Shown here: in pieces, positions 36,421 through 47,200 of the stretch
Position numbering within the stretch: the stretch's first letter is position 1
Layout: every line of letters starts with the position of its first letter
Assembly (NCBI GenBank): GCA_037783545.1
Contig: JBBELK010000293.1
Span: 558,001 to 622,000 of the forward strand
Length of the DNA: 64,000 bases
Direction: 5' to 3'
DNA from: Henricia sp. BOLD:AAB3569
Taxonomy: Eukaryota > Echinodermata > Asteroidea > Spinulosida > Echinasteridae
Notes under the pieces: model-generated
What the model was told of the DNA's origin: nothing
The model's input: only the letters and a program-made list of their open reading frames with translations
Database searches by the model: none
Position numbers and translations under genes: made by a program

Positions 36421-36662
36421 GGGGCCAATTTCATAAAGCATGTTAGCAGAAATTTTTGCTTAATCAAAAATTTGTTTGCTTTATAAAAATGGGTCAATAA
36501 TCGAAATTGCATGTCAACTTGTGTTTTTCACAAGAATATCTGCTATTCTTGCTAAAAACACAAGTTGAAGTACAATTTTGTTTATTAACCCATTTTTATA
36601 AAGCACACAAATTTTTGATTAAGCAAATTTTTCTGCTAACATGCTTTATGAAATTGGCCCCG
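36421..36662. mobile_element. GGGCCAATTTCAT hairpin MITE
   Basis: About 242 bp, almost wholly self-complementary, starting GGGGCCAATTTCATAAAGC and ending with the inverse. Close relatives lie at 44671-44909 and 63047-63285. Confidence 0.88.
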
Positions 36663-37200
36663 GGTCACTTACCTTTAAGTTAACTCAAGGTAAGGGTGCA
36701 TCCAGCTAAATCGGGCTCCCATGGAAAACAAGGCTGAATGCCCAATATTCATTAAAATACTTATAAAGAACTCTCATAGCGCCTGACGACAAAAAGCAAG
36801 ACACCCCTTGAAGTCTCATCTTTTTAATTTTGTTCAATTTTATAGAGGAAGTCCGTCATTTGTATTTACTAATTTCCACTTGGTTTAAAGCTACCCCTGC
36901 AGGAGTGAAAATTGCCAAAGAGACCAGCGTTTTTTTACGAAAACTCCCATACGCTTATTGGGCAAAACACTGGGCCAATTTTGTCAAAATTACTAAAGGT
37001 TGAAAGAAAGAAAAAAATACCCCGTCCATCTACACATTCATTATAATGACAGTCATTTTCTATACTAGATTACGCTCGTCCAGCTCTCAACTCCCTCTCT
37101 ATAGAGGAAAACAAATTAGGGCATACAAAATGTTCATGAGCTCGGCAAACCGATCTCTGCATGCCTATATATATCGGGTGCACCCTCAAATGTGGGGTGC
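36663..37200. other. Intergenic, no feature
   Basis: A/T-rich sequence. Nothing recognised. Confidence 0.4.
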
Positions 37201-37210
37201 TTGCAATGGG

Positions 37211-37645
37211 GGAGGTGCGGTCGGGTTGGCGTAGCGGTTCTGTCCCCGCCTTTCACCTCTGGCGTCCTGGTTTCGATTCCGGGGCGTGTATGTGGATTGG
37301 GTTTGCAGTGGGGGAATCAGGTTGGCGTAGCGGTTCTTTCCTCGCCTCCGACCAATGTGGCCCTGGTTCAAATCCCGTCCAGGTTCGAATCCCGTTCGGG
37401 TCAGTATGTGGATTGGGTTCTCAGTCCCTGCCTGATTCCGTGCATGGGTTTTCCCCACACGTTGGTGTGTGGGGCTTTCCTCCCACCTCTAAAACTGAGA
37501 ATTTCTTCCATGACCTGTCCTCTCGCACTTCGTGGCCATGCTGAAGAACCTCCTATAGGTGGCTGCAGGGCAGCGACTTGAGTCGGCTAATCTCGGCAAC
37601 CAGATCCCTTTATAGGGGATCATACAAAAGAAGAAGAAGGGTTTG
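37211..37645 (+). repeat. tRNA-derived SINE with doubled head
   Basis: Two tRNA-like heads are in tandem: A-box TGGCGTAGCGG at 37227 and 37323, B-boxes GGTTTCGATTCC at 37269, GGTTCAAATCC at 37365 and GGTTCGAATCC at 37382. The body contains CTTTCCTCCCACCTCTAAAA and ends in AAGAAGAAG. Related copies lie at 37646, 45241 and 52225. Confidence 0.78.
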
Positions 37646-37765
37646 AAGTCCCTACTTGACCGCGTGAGTTTTCCCCCGTGAGATTTCCCTGGGGGTTTCC
37701 CACTTGAAAAACTGCATCTCCTTCTTCGTCATCTCAAGTTGATAATAAAGTAAAGTTAAAACAAA
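37646..37765 (+). repeat. 5'-truncated SINE of the same superfamily
   Basis: Matches the tail of the minus-strand copy at 52240-52510 (GTCCCTACTTGACCGCGTG; CCTTCTTCGTCATCTCAAGT). It lacks the tRNA head. Confidence 0.7.
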
Positions 37766-37814
37766 TTCCGTGTAGTTGATGATATTTAAAGAGTCTTAGT
37801 TGCAACATGGAACC

Positions 37815-38062
37815 GTCGGAGCCTGTGCGAACCGCTGGAGGCATTGGAATCCTGGCAGCGAATGGCACCCTATATAGTAGTCAATCAGAGCGCTGCTGCC
37901 ATCTGGTGACCAGCACCACGTGACCATTGCAAACACCATGCGGAACTTAGATGACGTGACCCCTGAGCGTTCATCTGGCCATCGAAGCGTTTTGTATCGA
38001 GGCTTCTAAATTTTCACTGGGGCAGGTAGTGCTCTTCAGCAGAAGTATTTGTTTTTCAAAGA
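37815..38062. repeat. Dispersed repeat, empty-site copy
   Basis: About 245 bp nearly identical to 44605-45060 (shared GCTGGAGGCATTGGAATCC; ACACCATGCGGAACTTAG). The other copy carries a MITE within CCATCTGG that this one lacks. Confidence 0.82.
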
Positions 38063-38063
38063 T

Positions 38064-38828
38064 ACACTCTTAAAAATAAAGTGTTGAATTTGAACCATAT
38101 TCTGTTGTTGGGACAATGCAACTTGATAAATGTTGAAAAGCGTTGTTTCAACAGTTGACATTTGTTAATGCAACCATTTCCCTTTGTTGATTCAACTTTT
38201 TAAAATTAGTTAAATTAAGTCTTGCATTTTGTGCATATCGCGCGGAGATAATGTTCCTCGTAAATTTTACTGGAAAATGCATTGTTTTAAGCTTTACGTT
38301 GTATAACCACACACTGCCTGATTTCAAATGTATGTACTTGTGTATACAAAACCCATTTATAATCTAAAAAGGTAATATTTTGAAGAAATAACAGAAAAAT
38401 GTGGTTTCCAATGTCCGCCAACCGTGACTACATGCGAATGAAATTCAAGGAGCATATATATGTCAAGCGTCCTTATTATACCCAATAAGAGGAAGTGACT
38501 GGTATCAAGATCCCTGGAACTTCAGGTAAGCGATTAGTTAATATGTAATTACGCATTGAAAATATTCTGATAACGTCATTAATTCACAATTGCGTCATAA
38601 TAAAGGTGTCGTATGTACAATAGACAACGTCCCCCGACGTTCAGCTATTTTAAAATGTTAATTTAACAATATAAATAGTTGCATTACACCACATTGAACA
38701 GGTTAAAAATTCAACCATTTCGAAAGTGTTGATTTAACTTTTTAAGAGTAGTCACTGACCACACACTTTGATCATGTTAAATCCAGCATTCATTACGTTG
38801 TATTTAACAGTCTAGTTTTAAGAGTGTA
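38064..38828. mobile_element. TA-flanked MITE with CACTCTTAAAA ends
   Basis: TA-CACTCTTAAAAATAAAGTG at the left and the inverse CACTCTTAAAAC at the right, with TA on each side. Internal GTTGATTCAACTTTT-type motifs. TA flanks suggest Tc1/mariner-like mobilisation. Non-coding. Confidence 0.7.
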
Positions 38829-39059
38829 GCCTATTTTTATGACCATATGGGTAATTCCCAAAATCAGGGGTCCAGAATGTTTGGTGTCCCAGTTACGTCC
38901 CACCACTTATGACCACAAATTCTCAGTAATGGACTCTGGCCTGTGATTATAGGGGGCAGCATAATTTTCTTCAATATTTTGTTTTCTGATTCCTAAAAAA
39001 TATTCAAAACAAAAGACCATAAAGGCTTATAATTTGTTCCATGGTATTGGATAGGAGTT

Positions 39060-39440
39060 TGGTGTCCGATTGGGTACCTACACCCGACACTGCCTACAAC
39101 TGGCACCTGTTAATTTCAATGGCAGCCATATTGGAAATGACCCTGATCATAATCCTAATCACGTGATCCTTTATACCTCGTATCCGTTTGAAAACCTTAG
39201 AATTGGATTTAGCTCATCAACGAATGATCTTTAAAATCGGCTGATAAGGTACCTATACCTGACATTGCCTATATACATCTGGCACCTGTTCATTTCAATG
39301 GCAGCCATGTTGGAAATGACTCTGATCTTCATCCTATCACGTGACCCTGACCTCGCACCAGTTTGAAAACCACAGATTTAGCACCACGGAAAACCACAGA
39401 ATGAACACCATTATCTTTAAAATCGACTACACTTGACACT
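39060..39440. repeat. ~173-bp tandem repeat (two full units, one partial)
   Basis: Units begin GGTACCTACACCCGACACTG (39074) and GGTACCTATACCTGACATTG (39247). Both contain ATTTCAATGGCAGCCAT and CACGTGA. A third partial unit starts near 39425. Confidence 0.75.
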
Positions 39441-39535
39441 GCCTACACTTGACACTGCGCAGCTTGTTTAAATTTACTGCAACGTAGCTGGTACTCGCTA
39501 TCAACGCCGCGTATAGACGGCCGAAGTGTGACGTG

Positions 39536-39549
39536 GTTGCCATGGCAAT
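39536..39549. promoter_or_regulatory. RFX X-box-like palindrome
   Basis: GTTGCCATGGCAAT matches the X-box consensus GTTRCCATGGYAAC at 13 of 14 positions. A second, looser site lies 97 bp away. There is no visible gene next to it, so function is uncertain. Confidence 0.35.
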
Positions 39550-39632
39550 TAGCTATAAACTAACATGGTCGTCGGAGAAGTACCATCGCACAAGCACAGG
39601 GACACGGTTCAGTGAATTTTAGTTTGGAGCCG

Positions 39633-39646
39633 ATTGCCTAGGCAAC
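39633..39646. promoter_or_regulatory. Second X-box-like palindrome
   Basis: ATTGCCTAGGCAAC is a near palindrome of the RFX half-sites. Its closeness to the first site is the only supporting context. Confidence 0.25.
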
Positions 39647-39699
39647 CAACAAAAGATGACGAATTCACTTCGGCAGTCTATTGTTGCCGCGTACCAGGA

Positions 39700-40060
39700 A
39701 ACATAGACGGGATATAACAGAAGAATCTCTGTTTCTGAACGGTAACATGGCTGTATTTTAACAGATGAAGATTCAAAGTGTCTTGTTCATGAACAAACCG
39801 TAATTTAACGGAAAATCGTCTGTATGAGGCGCCGTTTTATATGACATTAGTAAAACAAAATATTTACCACCACTCGCATAAATACAGCGTTTTGGCTTCC
39901 AAACTGCAAGTATATGTAATCAACCCCTAATTTTTTAAAATGTACACAGACGGATTAAGATTGTTTAAGAAAATGGGCTGTTAAACAGCTCTATGAAATT
40001 GGGCCCTGGGCCAATTTCATAAAGCTGTCTTACTAGCAGAAAAATTTGCTTATAATCAAA
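39700..40060. repeat. Intergenic with GGGCCAATTTCAT MITE stubs
   Basis: 39985-40060 holds two abutting ends of the family (GAAATTGGGCCC then GGGCCAATTTCATAAAGCTG), back to back. The rest shows nothing. Confidence 0.5.
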
Positions 40061-40104
40061 CCGTAATATCTTGGTTTGAATCCTGACTTCACGGACCAGC
40101 CTCG

Positions 40105-40252
40105 TCCGTGTCAGGATTCAGACCAAGATATTACGGTAACCAGACTATTTGGCAGTTGGCTACAATTCACCGCGTGGTGGCGCACTTTCGCTGCATAGCA
40201 TACAGGCAAATTCTTCACGGATTCACACAATTTCATAGCCTTGGACAAGGCT
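40105..40252. repeat. Single arm of the inverted-repeat element at 16792/25286
   Basis: Shares CCAAGATATTACGGTAACCA, the CACCGCG core and the CTTGGACAAGGCTA end with 25145-25286. A small hairpin (TGACTTCACGGACC...) precedes it. Confidence 0.7.
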
Positions 40253-40255
40253 AGT

Positions 40256-41038
40256 ATCGGTACGGTCCTAAACCCAACGCCTTGGTTTGGTTCTGCATTC
40301 AGCCATCGAATGCAGAGAGCTGAGATTTCATTGGTCGACGCACGGCAGGATATGTTTGAAAAACGCTATGATCTGCGATCCCCAGTTTGTTCATCCGAGG
40401 CAGTATACTGAGCTTCCACAAATCATTCAGCAAAGCTGTCATATTTCGACCGTTTTCCCTTAGCAGAGAATCAAATACGTAAACAGACAAGCACAATAAA
40501 TGCTACGAACCCGAGAGTATTTGTTGTTTTCGTCCATTTTCTCGTAATATTAACATGAGGAAGCTCTTGATTGGCTCAAAACAAATGTTAAATATTCATA
40601 CCTTGCATACAAAGCCCGCCCATTTTCGGCCAAAACTGGCCGAAAATATAAAAAAAAACATTAAACCCGGAAGTGCAGACACTCTACAATTAGGCTGTCT
40701 TTCGAGCTAGTACGCAGTATGTACGCAGCCAGTCTTTTGCCGTACGGGTTTACTACGGAAGTCGTTATCTCAAAGTGGCTCGTTTTGATGCCGTGTGCAG
40801 TTTGCATGCGCTAGACCAAAAATTATCTAGTACAGCAAAAAAACTGGAGACGGCCTTGGACAAGGCTAGTGCCTACATTGCGTATACGCGGCTTCAAGTT
40901 GAGTTGACAGAAAAGTTGTACTTTGTTCAGTTAAAAGTAGGCTATATACACATGACAATAATAATGATTGCGTTTGCCGTTGGCATTTTAAGTCACCCTG
41001 TACGTGTCTGCCATTTCCTCCTGTGATTTCGATTAAAA
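40256..41038. other. 5' flank of the SLC16-like gene
   Basis: No repeat is clear apart from another CCTTGGACAAGGCTAG end at 40854. Likely contains the promoter and 5' UTR of the plus-strand gene, but no core element can be called. Confidence 0.35.
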
Positions 41039-41224
41039 ATGGCGATACCATGTTCATTGCATAACATGCAACGGAGTCGTGGTTCATCTAGCAATGCAAG
41101 GTACGTTGCGATACTCATTGCTACGCACGTCAGCACGGCGTTGTCCATCGGCGTATTCCGTAGTTGTGGAGTGTTGTACTGGAACTGGCAGCACGAGTTT
41201 GACACGACTGCGAGCCAAACGGCA
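41039..41224 (+). CDS. SLC16A-like: SLC16-like first coding exon (TM1)
   Basis: The ATG is in an AAAAATGG context. 62 codons end at a GGCA/GTCAGT donor in phase 0. ARYVAILIATHVSTALSIG followed by SCGVLYWNWQHEF and TASQTA fits the TM1 and following loop of SLC16 proteins (normally LAxF...G...SxGVxxxxxxxxF...A). The donor is not strong, and the next exon is not identified, so this exon is less sure than the others. Confidence 0.5.
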
Positions 41225-44200
41225 GTCAGTCCGCAGCGCCCCCGATAATGAGGTCAAATGCCCAATTTTATCTGCACAGCTCATCGGCGTGAACGCACCG
41301 CGAGAAAGTCCGGGATGTTTGCTGTGCAGAGCGTAATGGCATTCGCTCATTGCTTAAGTGGTATGTATTAACTGGAAGTGCCATCCAACTTGTTGAGATC
41401 CCGTGATAATTTATCGCATGATGACAACATATTCAGCGCAAAATGTCGTCATCCCGTGATAAATATCTCAGGAAGATGACATACAGGGCTGCTTTCGAGC
41501 GCGGCACCAGGGATCCCTGGTGCTCCCTGGTGCTCGCCCGAAAGCGCGTTGGTGCATGCACTAGATGGTGGCACCAACTGCTCCATCCTCTTGCAACAGT
41601 GCCCCTTTAACGCACTCCCTAACTCCTGCGTACAGTGGCCCTGTTGAAAAAGGCCCCATTTCGCGGTGGGACGAGCGACAGAAATCTTGTCGCCTCTGCT
41701 GGACCAATCAGGACGCTTGGCAGTGCATTGCAGCATGATTGCAGGCATTCAAATGTAACGCGCGCAGATTGTAAACACCGTGCATGCATGTGATACATGT
41801 ACTCGGTAATGCTGGCCGTTGTCCGCGTCGACGATTGGCTGCTATTTAAAGGCCCTGTAGATGATCTGTTTTTGAGCGATTCTGCGAATAAAACCATTAT
41901 AAATCAAAAGAAAGACATCAACAAACTCATCCGAAGAAATTTCAGCTTTGTCAAATGTACCACGTTTAAAAAAACCATGAAAATCCATATGCATTTTCCT
42001 GGTCTTGGCGGGGTGTTTCAAATATTCGTTCTCAGTTGATCGGGTACTATGTGGCTTGCGTCATGCACTCTGTGGCGCACATACTGCGTGTGCGCGCGAT
42101 CCATAAAAATGCATCGCGTTGGAACACGCACACGGAGTACACAGCGCCCATGCATTTTGGACCGCGTAGATGCGAACCAAAAATAAGTAAATCGTTTGCA
42201 AACGATCTAAATAATTTCATCTTTACGGATTATTTTCTGGTAAAATTATATCATTTTGAACGAAAACCTTTCATTAGGAAGTTGCTATTAATTCAATCTT
42301 TACTTTCAGAACTTTTCCCCTGTAAACTCGTCGATTACTTTTTGGGGTCATTGCAAATGATCCACTGGGCCTTTAAAGCATAGTGGGGAATCCGTTCCAT
42401 TACATTCGTCAGCATGCATCCCTGTTATTAATTTGAAAAACTGCGGAGTAAATTAAGATCGTCGTTTGAAAGTTTGGTAGGAATGGGACAGTCATAAGGA
42501 ACGGAACCCAATACAATTTCTGGAAAGTATAGAAATCGTTTCTTTTCGGCATAACATGACCGAATTGATTAAATTACATCAAAATGACTCGGGCGTGAGT
42601 TGGCTCAAGACAACAGCCGGCTCACTCCACAGATTTGCGTGTGTTTCCTCAGGGTATTGTTACGTCGCTTTGCAGAGTGGAAATTCCCTGATATCTCAGG
42701 ATGCAGAATGTAGGATGACGACATCCCGATATAATTTATCACGGGATGACGACATCCAAAATGTAGCATGACGACATCCAAAATGTAGGATGACGACATC
42801 CCGAGATAATTTATCACGGAATGACGGCATCGAGAATGTAGGATGACGACATCCCGAGATTAATTTATCACGAGATGACGACACCTATAGTTGAAGTGAG
42901 CCGCCGATTAGGCCGAAACAGCGGCGCGCCCGCAGTTTCAGCCGCCGATTCAGCCGCACATTCGAAAATGATGAAAAATCCAGAATACATACACCAGAGG
43001 ATGTTTACCATACGGGGATGAAGTCGGAACAATTATTTCATCATTTTCCTACATGTCCGAACAGACTCCTCTTCAACTAAAAAATTATAATTGATTCTGA
43101 TCCAGGACACACCTAATTTTTGTTTCAGCTTCAGCCGCTCACTAATTAGTACCTAATTAAGGAGTTAAAGGGACCCTTCCCCATAAGCAAGGAGCTAAAA
43201 AGTGAATGTTTCTCACCGAAATATTTGAACGCACAACTTTAAAACAATCGGTTTCCTTCATTTTGTACAAATTAACAACTTTTAATGCATTTTCTAATTA
43301 ATTTTGGTTTCAGCTTTAGCCGCACATTATGTAGTACATAATGAAGAAGTTAAATATAGTATACATGATTGGTAAACTGTTACAAATAGTTTTATCCCCC
43401 TGTGTGATTGAATATATGCATGATTAAAACCAACCTGAGCAAAAACCAGCTCCGTACTTTTAAGAAAACAGTCAAAAAAGGGTTTGCAGTCATTTCGCCC
43501 CAAAACCACCTCGCCCTGAACCACGGCCTGTGCACGAAGTGGTTTTGGGGTGAAGTATAGCATTTGGGCGATAGTGTTTGAACGAAGTGATTTGGGGCGA
43601 AATGGCACTCGGGCGAAGTGGTTTGGGGGCGAAATGGCACTTGGGGAAATGGGGCGAATTGAATTTTCGTCTCGTGAGACGAAAAATAATTGTTTTATTT
43701 ATTTCTCAAATACTATAGCACTTCAGACAAAACCATTTCAGGGGAAGTTTTCTACGGTCATCATGTTTATATAGTAAGTTAGGCGTAAATCTGTGAACAT
43801 TTCTGATTTTCAAGATACCAATTCATGTATACTGCCTTTAAAAGAACACCACCATATAAAGTGAATATTTTTCACCAAAATATTCGAACGCACAACTTTA
43901 AAAAAATTTGTTCCCTAAGCTTCATGTTGTATAAATTAACAAATTTAATGCATTTTCTAATTTATTCTAGTCTCAGGCACACTTAATTTTGGTTTCAGCT
44001 TCAGCCACACATTATAGTACCCAATTAACGAGTTAATTAAGGGACCTTCCGCAAGGAGCTAAAAAGTGAGGATTCGAACGCACATCTTTAACTTTGTTCC
44101 CTTCATTTTGTACAAATTTACCACTTTTAATGCATTTTCTAATTGATTCTACTCCCGGGCATGCACACTTCATTTTGGTTTCAGTCTCAGCCGCACATTA

Positions 44201-47200
44201 TTTAGGACATAAATAAGGAGTTAAAGGAACCCCTTCCCCAAGGAGCTAAAAAGTGAAGACTTTTCACCAAAATACTCAAACGTACAACTTTAAAACAATG
44301 TTTCCCTTCCTTTTGTACAAATTAAAACTATTAATGTATTTTCTAATGTATTCTAGTCCCGGGCACACTTAATTTTAGTTTCAGCTTCAGACAGTGGAAA
44401 ATGTGTACATTTGTTAGTAAAAGAAGAATTCGTTTTCGTGCGAAATAGAATGAACGTTATAAAAATCCCCGTTTCTATATTTAACAAATGATAATTCTAT
44501 TTCCTTGAAGGTATACATTCAGTCGTAACAAAAATCGGCATGCGATTTCCCGAATGTGCGTGAATAGCCTATAATGGCATTTCATTTTAGCTCGAAATCG
44601 AAGGCACATCCGCTGGAGCGCTGGAGGCATTGGAATCCTGGCAGTCAATCAGAGCGCTGCTACCATCTGGGGCCAATTTCAAAAAGCTGTTTAGCAAAAA
44701 AATGTGTTAAATCAAAAATTTGTTGGCTTTATAAAAGTGGGTTAATAGTTGAAATTGCATGTCAACTTGTGTTCTTCATAAGAATATCTGCTATTCTTGC
44801 TAAGAACACAAGTTGACTTACAATCTTGACTATTAACCCATTTTTAGAAAGCAAACAAATTTTTGATTAAGCACATTTTTTTGCTAAACAGCTTTATGAA
44901 ATTGGCCAATGGCGACCAGCATGATAGCATCACGTGACCATTGCAAACACCATGCGGAACTTAGATGACGTGCTCCTGAGAGGTCATCTGGCCATCGAAG
45001 CGTTTTGTATCGAGGCTTCTAAATTTTCACTGGGGCAGGTAGTCAGGCAGGTGGCAATGTTCCAGTGCTCTTTAGCAGAAGCTTTTGGTTTTTATTACCT
45101 TTTTTTTCTTAGGCATCGGGGAGACATTTTTTTCCCTCACTAACAGACAGTTCTCCTCATTGGTGTTTGTATTCGTGACGTAATAGAAAGTGGACCAAAA
45201 AAACAATTACAGCGCAGCTTTCATCTGTAACAGGGATAGTCCCCACAGGTTTATGTTTGGGGTTTTCCTCCCACCTCTAAAACTGAACATTTCTTCCTGT
45301 TCTCCCGCACTTCGTGGCTGAAGAACCTCTTAGGTGGCTACAGGGCAACAACTTAGGTCGAATAATATCAGCAAGCCGATTTTTTTATATCATTCCTTAA
45401 GCTTCTTGAGAAATACACAACCTCGGCTGCCGGTTAGGTGCTCGTGGGCTTATCGCTTTCACTACCCTCCATTTGCTTGTGGGTGGAGAGGGGCAATTCA
45501 CGGTAAAGCGCCCTGCCCGAAGGCACTCGCACCGCGTACGAGCTTGATCGAAACCACCACTTTTAGAGCTAACCACGATGCTAAGCACGAGCTATGGCAC
45601 CCCATGGACGGGAGTCAGTCATGGACAACTCGGAGCCAATTCCGGAGTACGTGGATGATTGAGCTATGAAATGTGTTTTTGCTATTATTGACTTGCATGC
45701 AATTTTCATCCGTATAGCAAAATATAATTCGATGGGAGCACGTGTGGTCTAGTGGGTATTCAGCCGTGCTCGTGATCGAATGATTATGGGTTCGAGCCCC
45801 ACTTGTGCCAACGTGGTTGTGTCCGTGGGCAAGACACTTAATCTCAATTGCCTCGTCAGCCCAAGCGATATTTGGGGAGCTGTTAGGGGGAATGCTACAA
45901 TCTAACTGCTGATAGGGTTGTGCGCCTTGGCCAGGTAGCCACCTAGTTGAAGCGAAATGTTTCTGGTGATTTCCTGATGGCAGCGATAATGTTAATGGCA
46001 ACAGCGCCAGGAGTACCCTAGTAGACATGTGCGCTATACAAGTGTAGTAGACATGTGCGCTATACAAGTGTCCACCATTACATTATTAGTTTGAATTGAT
46101 TCTAAAGGTGTTATTGCCGGAATACTGACGCAACGCTTCGGATGCAAATCAACAGGCATGTTGGGTGGAGTTTTTGCAACGAGCGGTCTACTCTACGGCA
46201 ATTGGGCAACAAGCATTGGTCAGATGTACCTCATGGCCACTGTCGTAGGTAGGTCTATACAGAAAGGTGGTAAAGAGACAAAGTGTGACGTCATTAAATA
46301 CTGGACAGTCTTCTGAATCTTCAATTGAAAAAGATAAGTGATTACAGTTTAGAGCCATGCATGACTTTGCTATAGCTAACTATGGTGATGAGTATTTATT
46401 TCGAGAATGTACTATTTTTCCAATATTGCTCGGTGTCGATTCTTGACATAGCCGCCATTTCGTGGGGCACCTTTTGTTACTTAAACCGTTCAACAATAGA
46501 AGCACAATAATTATGTGCAACCATGCATGTCCTCAGGGAACAAAGAAACTGCCCCACGAAATGGCGGCTATTCGATACGGTCTACAGTTTGTCCTTAGCT
46601 TTGCAGACTTCATACCTCGATCCATTTAGGATGAATTTCATAACTCGATCCGTATAGACCGGCCTACCAATACCCTATTTCAATCCATTTTCTTCATTTA
46701 GGTGTCGGTTCCGGTCTTGCTTACATCGCAGGCTTGTCAGCGGTCGCACTTTACTTCACCAAGCGGTACAAGTTGGCGAATTCATTTACTCTTTCCGGTG
46801 CCGGAACGGGTAATATATCGTTCCCCCCGCTCATACAGCTGCTCCTAGATCGCTACGGACAGAGAGGCGTCATGTTGATTACATCCAGTCTGATAGCACA
46901 CCTGATCGTGTGCGCTGCGCTATTAAGGTCACCAAAAGGTCAAAATAGGTCCCGACTAAAACCTCAACTCCTCAAGGTATACACAACTGTCACGAGTGAC
47001 GCTCATGACGAAGAGGGTCCTAATGATGAAAGAAAAAGTTTCCAGACTCTTGAAGATCCTGGAAGCATCTCCAAAGAATCTGGTGCCAGTAAATTCGAAG
47101 TATCTGGCAAAGCCTCAGTAGATCTTGAAGCGGTCGCTGATGTGGAAGACGGTCGTGTGGATTCAAATTTGTCAGCAATTGCACCAATAAAGGGCTGGAT

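Noticed and set aside
42700-42890. Possible CRISPR-like array of regular repeats
   Set aside because: Spacing is irregular, the spacers are themselves repeats, and the context is animal; it is a minisatellite.
45090-45190. Acceptor-like TTTTTTTCTTAG that might open the missing SLC16 TM2 exon
   Set aside because: The following codons are not hydrophobic and run into a stop; they do not fit TM2.
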